Source: Nitrospira sp. | GTDB lineage: Bacteria; Nitrospirota; Nitrospiria; Nitrospirales; Nitrospiraceae | DNA length: 64,000 bases | NCBI GenBank assembly: GCA_029865225.1 | Contig: JAOUHJ010000007.1 | Span: forward strand, 1 to 64,000 | Direction: 5' to 3' | Part shown: positions 62,547 through 64,000 of the stretch, piece after piece | Layout of the letters: each line of letters starts with the position of its first letter | Numbering within the stretch: the stretch's first letter is position 1 | Position numbers and translations under genes: made by a program | Notes under the pieces: generated by a model | Database searches by the model: none | What the model was told of the DNA's origin: nothing | What the model saw: the letters and a program-made list of their open reading frames with translations, nothing else

Positions 62547-63278
62547 ATGGGCATGAATGAAATGATCGTGTCAGTTCCTCCCGCAGTGTCGTTTCTCTCG
62601 GTTGGGCTGCCGCTGAAAATATCCCTGACTATGGATCAGCAGAAGGTCATGTACGGTTCAACACTCCTCGGATGGAAAGATCACGCCTGGCTGATCTGTG
62701 AATGGCCGCTGCAGCTCGGCCACGACCAACCGATCAGTGGCGACACGCCGTGCACGGTCAGCTACCTGCATGAGGGTAAATTGGTTGGATATCGCAGCGA
62801 GATACGCGATGTCCTCAATGCGCCGGTGCCGTTGCTCTTCCTCGCCTATCCGAAAACCGTCGAAGAGATGCACATGCGCAAGCATGTGCGGGTACCATCG
62901 AATGAGCCGATCTTACTCATGCGAACCGATCAGGGGCATCCATCCGAATCTACAGTGCCGACCAGCGATTATTTTGGTGGTTTACTGAAAGATCTCAGCG
63001 AGGAAGGGTGTAGTGTCGCGTTGGTCACACGACCAGGTTGGCTCGGTCCCGGCAGTACGGTCCGTTTGGAGTTCGAGCTGCCTGGATTGGGACACGTTAC
63101 GAACCTCACCGGAATCGTAAAGAACTCCGACAGGCGCCATGGCAGCGAGATGATCGGCATCGAGTTCTGCTTCAACGAGCTTGAGTACATCGAATATCGA
63201 GGGTGGGGCGGCTCCGTCCGAAACGCCATCGGGCAATGCGTCTTTCAGAAGGTCAGCGCCTCGTTCCTTCTCCCGTAA
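62547..63278 (+). CDS. PilZ-domain protein (YcgR-like)
   Basis: A 243-residue protein with an N-terminal YcgR-like domain (LKISLTMDQQKVMYGSTLLG) and a C-terminal PilZ domain. The c-di-GMP motifs are MRKHVRVPSNEPI (RxxxR form) and DLSEEGCSVALV (DxSxxG form). It should bind c-di-GMP and may act as a motor brake, as YcgR does. ATG 62547 follows GAGGAG. It is divergent from the HD-GYP gene, both behind sigma-28-type promoters. Confidence 0.88.
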   Translation: MGMNEMIVSVPPAVSFLSVGLPLKISLTMDQQKVMYGSTLLGWKDHAWLICEWPLQLGHDQPISGDTPCTVSYLHEGKLVGYRSEIRDVLNAPVPLLFLAYPKTVEEMHMRKHVRVPSNEPILLMRTDQGHPSESTVPTSDYFGGLLKDLSEEGCSVALVTRPGWLGPGSTVRLEFELPGLGHVTNLTGIVKNSDRRHGSEMIGIEFCFNELEYIEYRGWGGSVRNAIGQCVFQKVSASFLLP

Positions 63279-63472
63279 TCAGACTCGCCGTAGTCACCAC
63301 TGAAGCCATTTATTCCGCAACGATCGGCAAATTCTGCCGAATTAATCGTCGACTAACAATGAGGAGTAAGGCTCTTGGCGTAACAATTCGCCCGTGCCGA
63401 TGGCACATATCTTGAAGTACCGCTTTTCAAGCATGACTAGTGGGTCGTGCTGGTGATGATGGAGTGAACATC

Positions 63473-64000
63473 ATGGATGGCCCAGGTACTACGCAGCGCG
63501 AGTTGAATCCTCGGTGGTGTCTTGCCTACGACACGATCGACCGCAACGATATCGATCGCCTGATCCAGTGGCTTCGCACGTATCCACGTTTAACGAAGGG
63601 GGCCGTTACGCGTGACTTTGAGTCGCGTTGGTCAAATTGGATGGCTCGTTCGCACTCCATTTTCTGTAACTCCGGATCGTCGGCCAACCTCTTGATGTAC
63701 TACGCGCTGCTCGTCTCCGGACGTTTGCGGAACAAGAAGGTTATCGTTCCCAGTGTTGGCTGGATCACTTCGATTGCACCGGCGATTCAATTTGGATTTG
63801 AGCCCATTATGTGTGAAGCAGATCCTGAGACCTTCGGCTTGGACCTGAACCATCTTGAAGACCTCCTGAAGCAGTATCAGGCTCAAACCGTCATGTTAGT
63901 GCAAGTGTTGGGAGTTCCTCACAAGATGCGAGAGCTGCTGGCACTGAAAGAGCGATACGAGTTTGTGCTGATGGAAGACGCATGTGCGGCGATTGGCGCC
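63473..64000 (+). CDS. DegT/DnrJ/EryC1-family aminotransferase, N-terminal part
   Basis: The first 176 codons of a PLP-dependent sugar aminotransferase; the gene runs off the window. The substrate and PLP region FCNSGSSANLLMYYALLVSG, the VIVPSVGWITSIAPAIQFGF core and LMEDACAAIGA match the DegT family (nucleotide-sugar C3 or C4 amination). The catalytic Lys lies beyond the edge. ATG follows GGAG. Such genes beside flagellar clusters often serve flagellin or surface-glycan synthesis; that role is inference. Confidence 0.85.
   Translation, partial: MDGPGTTQRELNPRWCLAYDTIDRNDIDRLIQWLRTYPRLTKGAVTRDFESRWSNWMARSHSIFCNSGSSANLLMYYALLVSGRLRNKKVIVPSVGWITSIAPAIQFGFEPIMCEADPETFGLDLNHLEDLLKQYQAQTVMLVQVLGVPHKMRELLALKERYEFVLMEDACAAIGA

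Noticed and set aside
63401-63416. TGGCAC-ATATC-TTGAA as a sigma-54 site before the aminotransferase
   Set aside because: The -24 half is perfect, but the invariant GC is GA, and a glycan gene has no clear reason for sigma-54 control.
1-64000. tRNA genes, rRNA genes, CRISPR arrays or an intact insertion sequence
   Set aside because: Looked for and none could be supported from the sequence.

Overview
The window is a long block of flagellar genes from a Gram-negative bacterium, with accessory DNA at its left end and a 15 kb insertion in the middle. The gene set (polar-type FlhF/FlhG, sigma-54 and sigma-28 cascade, CsrA/FliW, P and L rings), the GC-rich codon use and the NtrC-type regulators beside flgB fit a Nitrospira-like member of the Nitrospirota. 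That placement is inference from gene content, not from a marker gene.

Left accessory region (1-3.9 kb): a HigBA-type toxin-antitoxin pair whose toxin carries an in-frame stop, a small conserved element-associated protein, a DUF6908-like gene broken by an in-frame amber codon, and a lipoprotein. It looks like the decaying edge of a mobile element.

Regulatory block (3.9-10.4 kb): an NtrC-type sigma-54 activator, then a sigma-54-promoted operon of a secreted TPR protein, a PAS histidine kinase (FlrB-like) and a second sigma-54 activator (FlrC-like).

Structural block 1 (10.5-17.9 kb): flgB-flgC-fliE-fliF-fliG-fliH-fliI-fliJ and a MotE-like gene behind a sigma-54 promoter. The protein in the FliH position is a fusion: an apparently intact response-regulator receiver domain is joined to the FliH domain.

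Inserted segment (17.9-32.8 kb): a secreted protein, an M6-like metalloprotease and an unrecognised 970-residue protein (neither with a signal peptide), a GH13 glycosidase without a signal peptide, a frameshifted membrane Cache-type receptor and a small secreted protein. Gene density is low, and two diverged 94 bp repeats flank the metalloprotease gene. The segment separates fliJ/motE from fliK.

Structural block 2 (32.8-58.1 kb): fliK-flgD-flgE; fliLMNOPQR-flhBAFG-fliA behind a consensus sigma-54 promoter with FleQ-like boxes; flgF-flgG-flgA-flgH-(small ORF)-flgI-flgJ behind another consensus sigma-54 promoter; flgM-flgN-flgK-flgL and csrA-fliW, each with a sigma-28-type promoter.

Right end (58.1-64 kb): a c-di-GMP and phosphorelay module (HD-GYP protein plus hybrid kinase, divergent from a PilZ protein), both arms with sigma-28-type promoters, then the start of a DegT-family aminotransferase. 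Read together, sigma-54 activators switch on the basal body, hook, export and fliA genes. FliA, released from FlgM, would then express flgMNKL, CsrA/FliW and the c-di-GMP output genes. No flagellin, fliD, motAB or chemotaxis core genes lie in the window. No tRNA, rRNA, CRISPR array or intact insertion sequence was seen.
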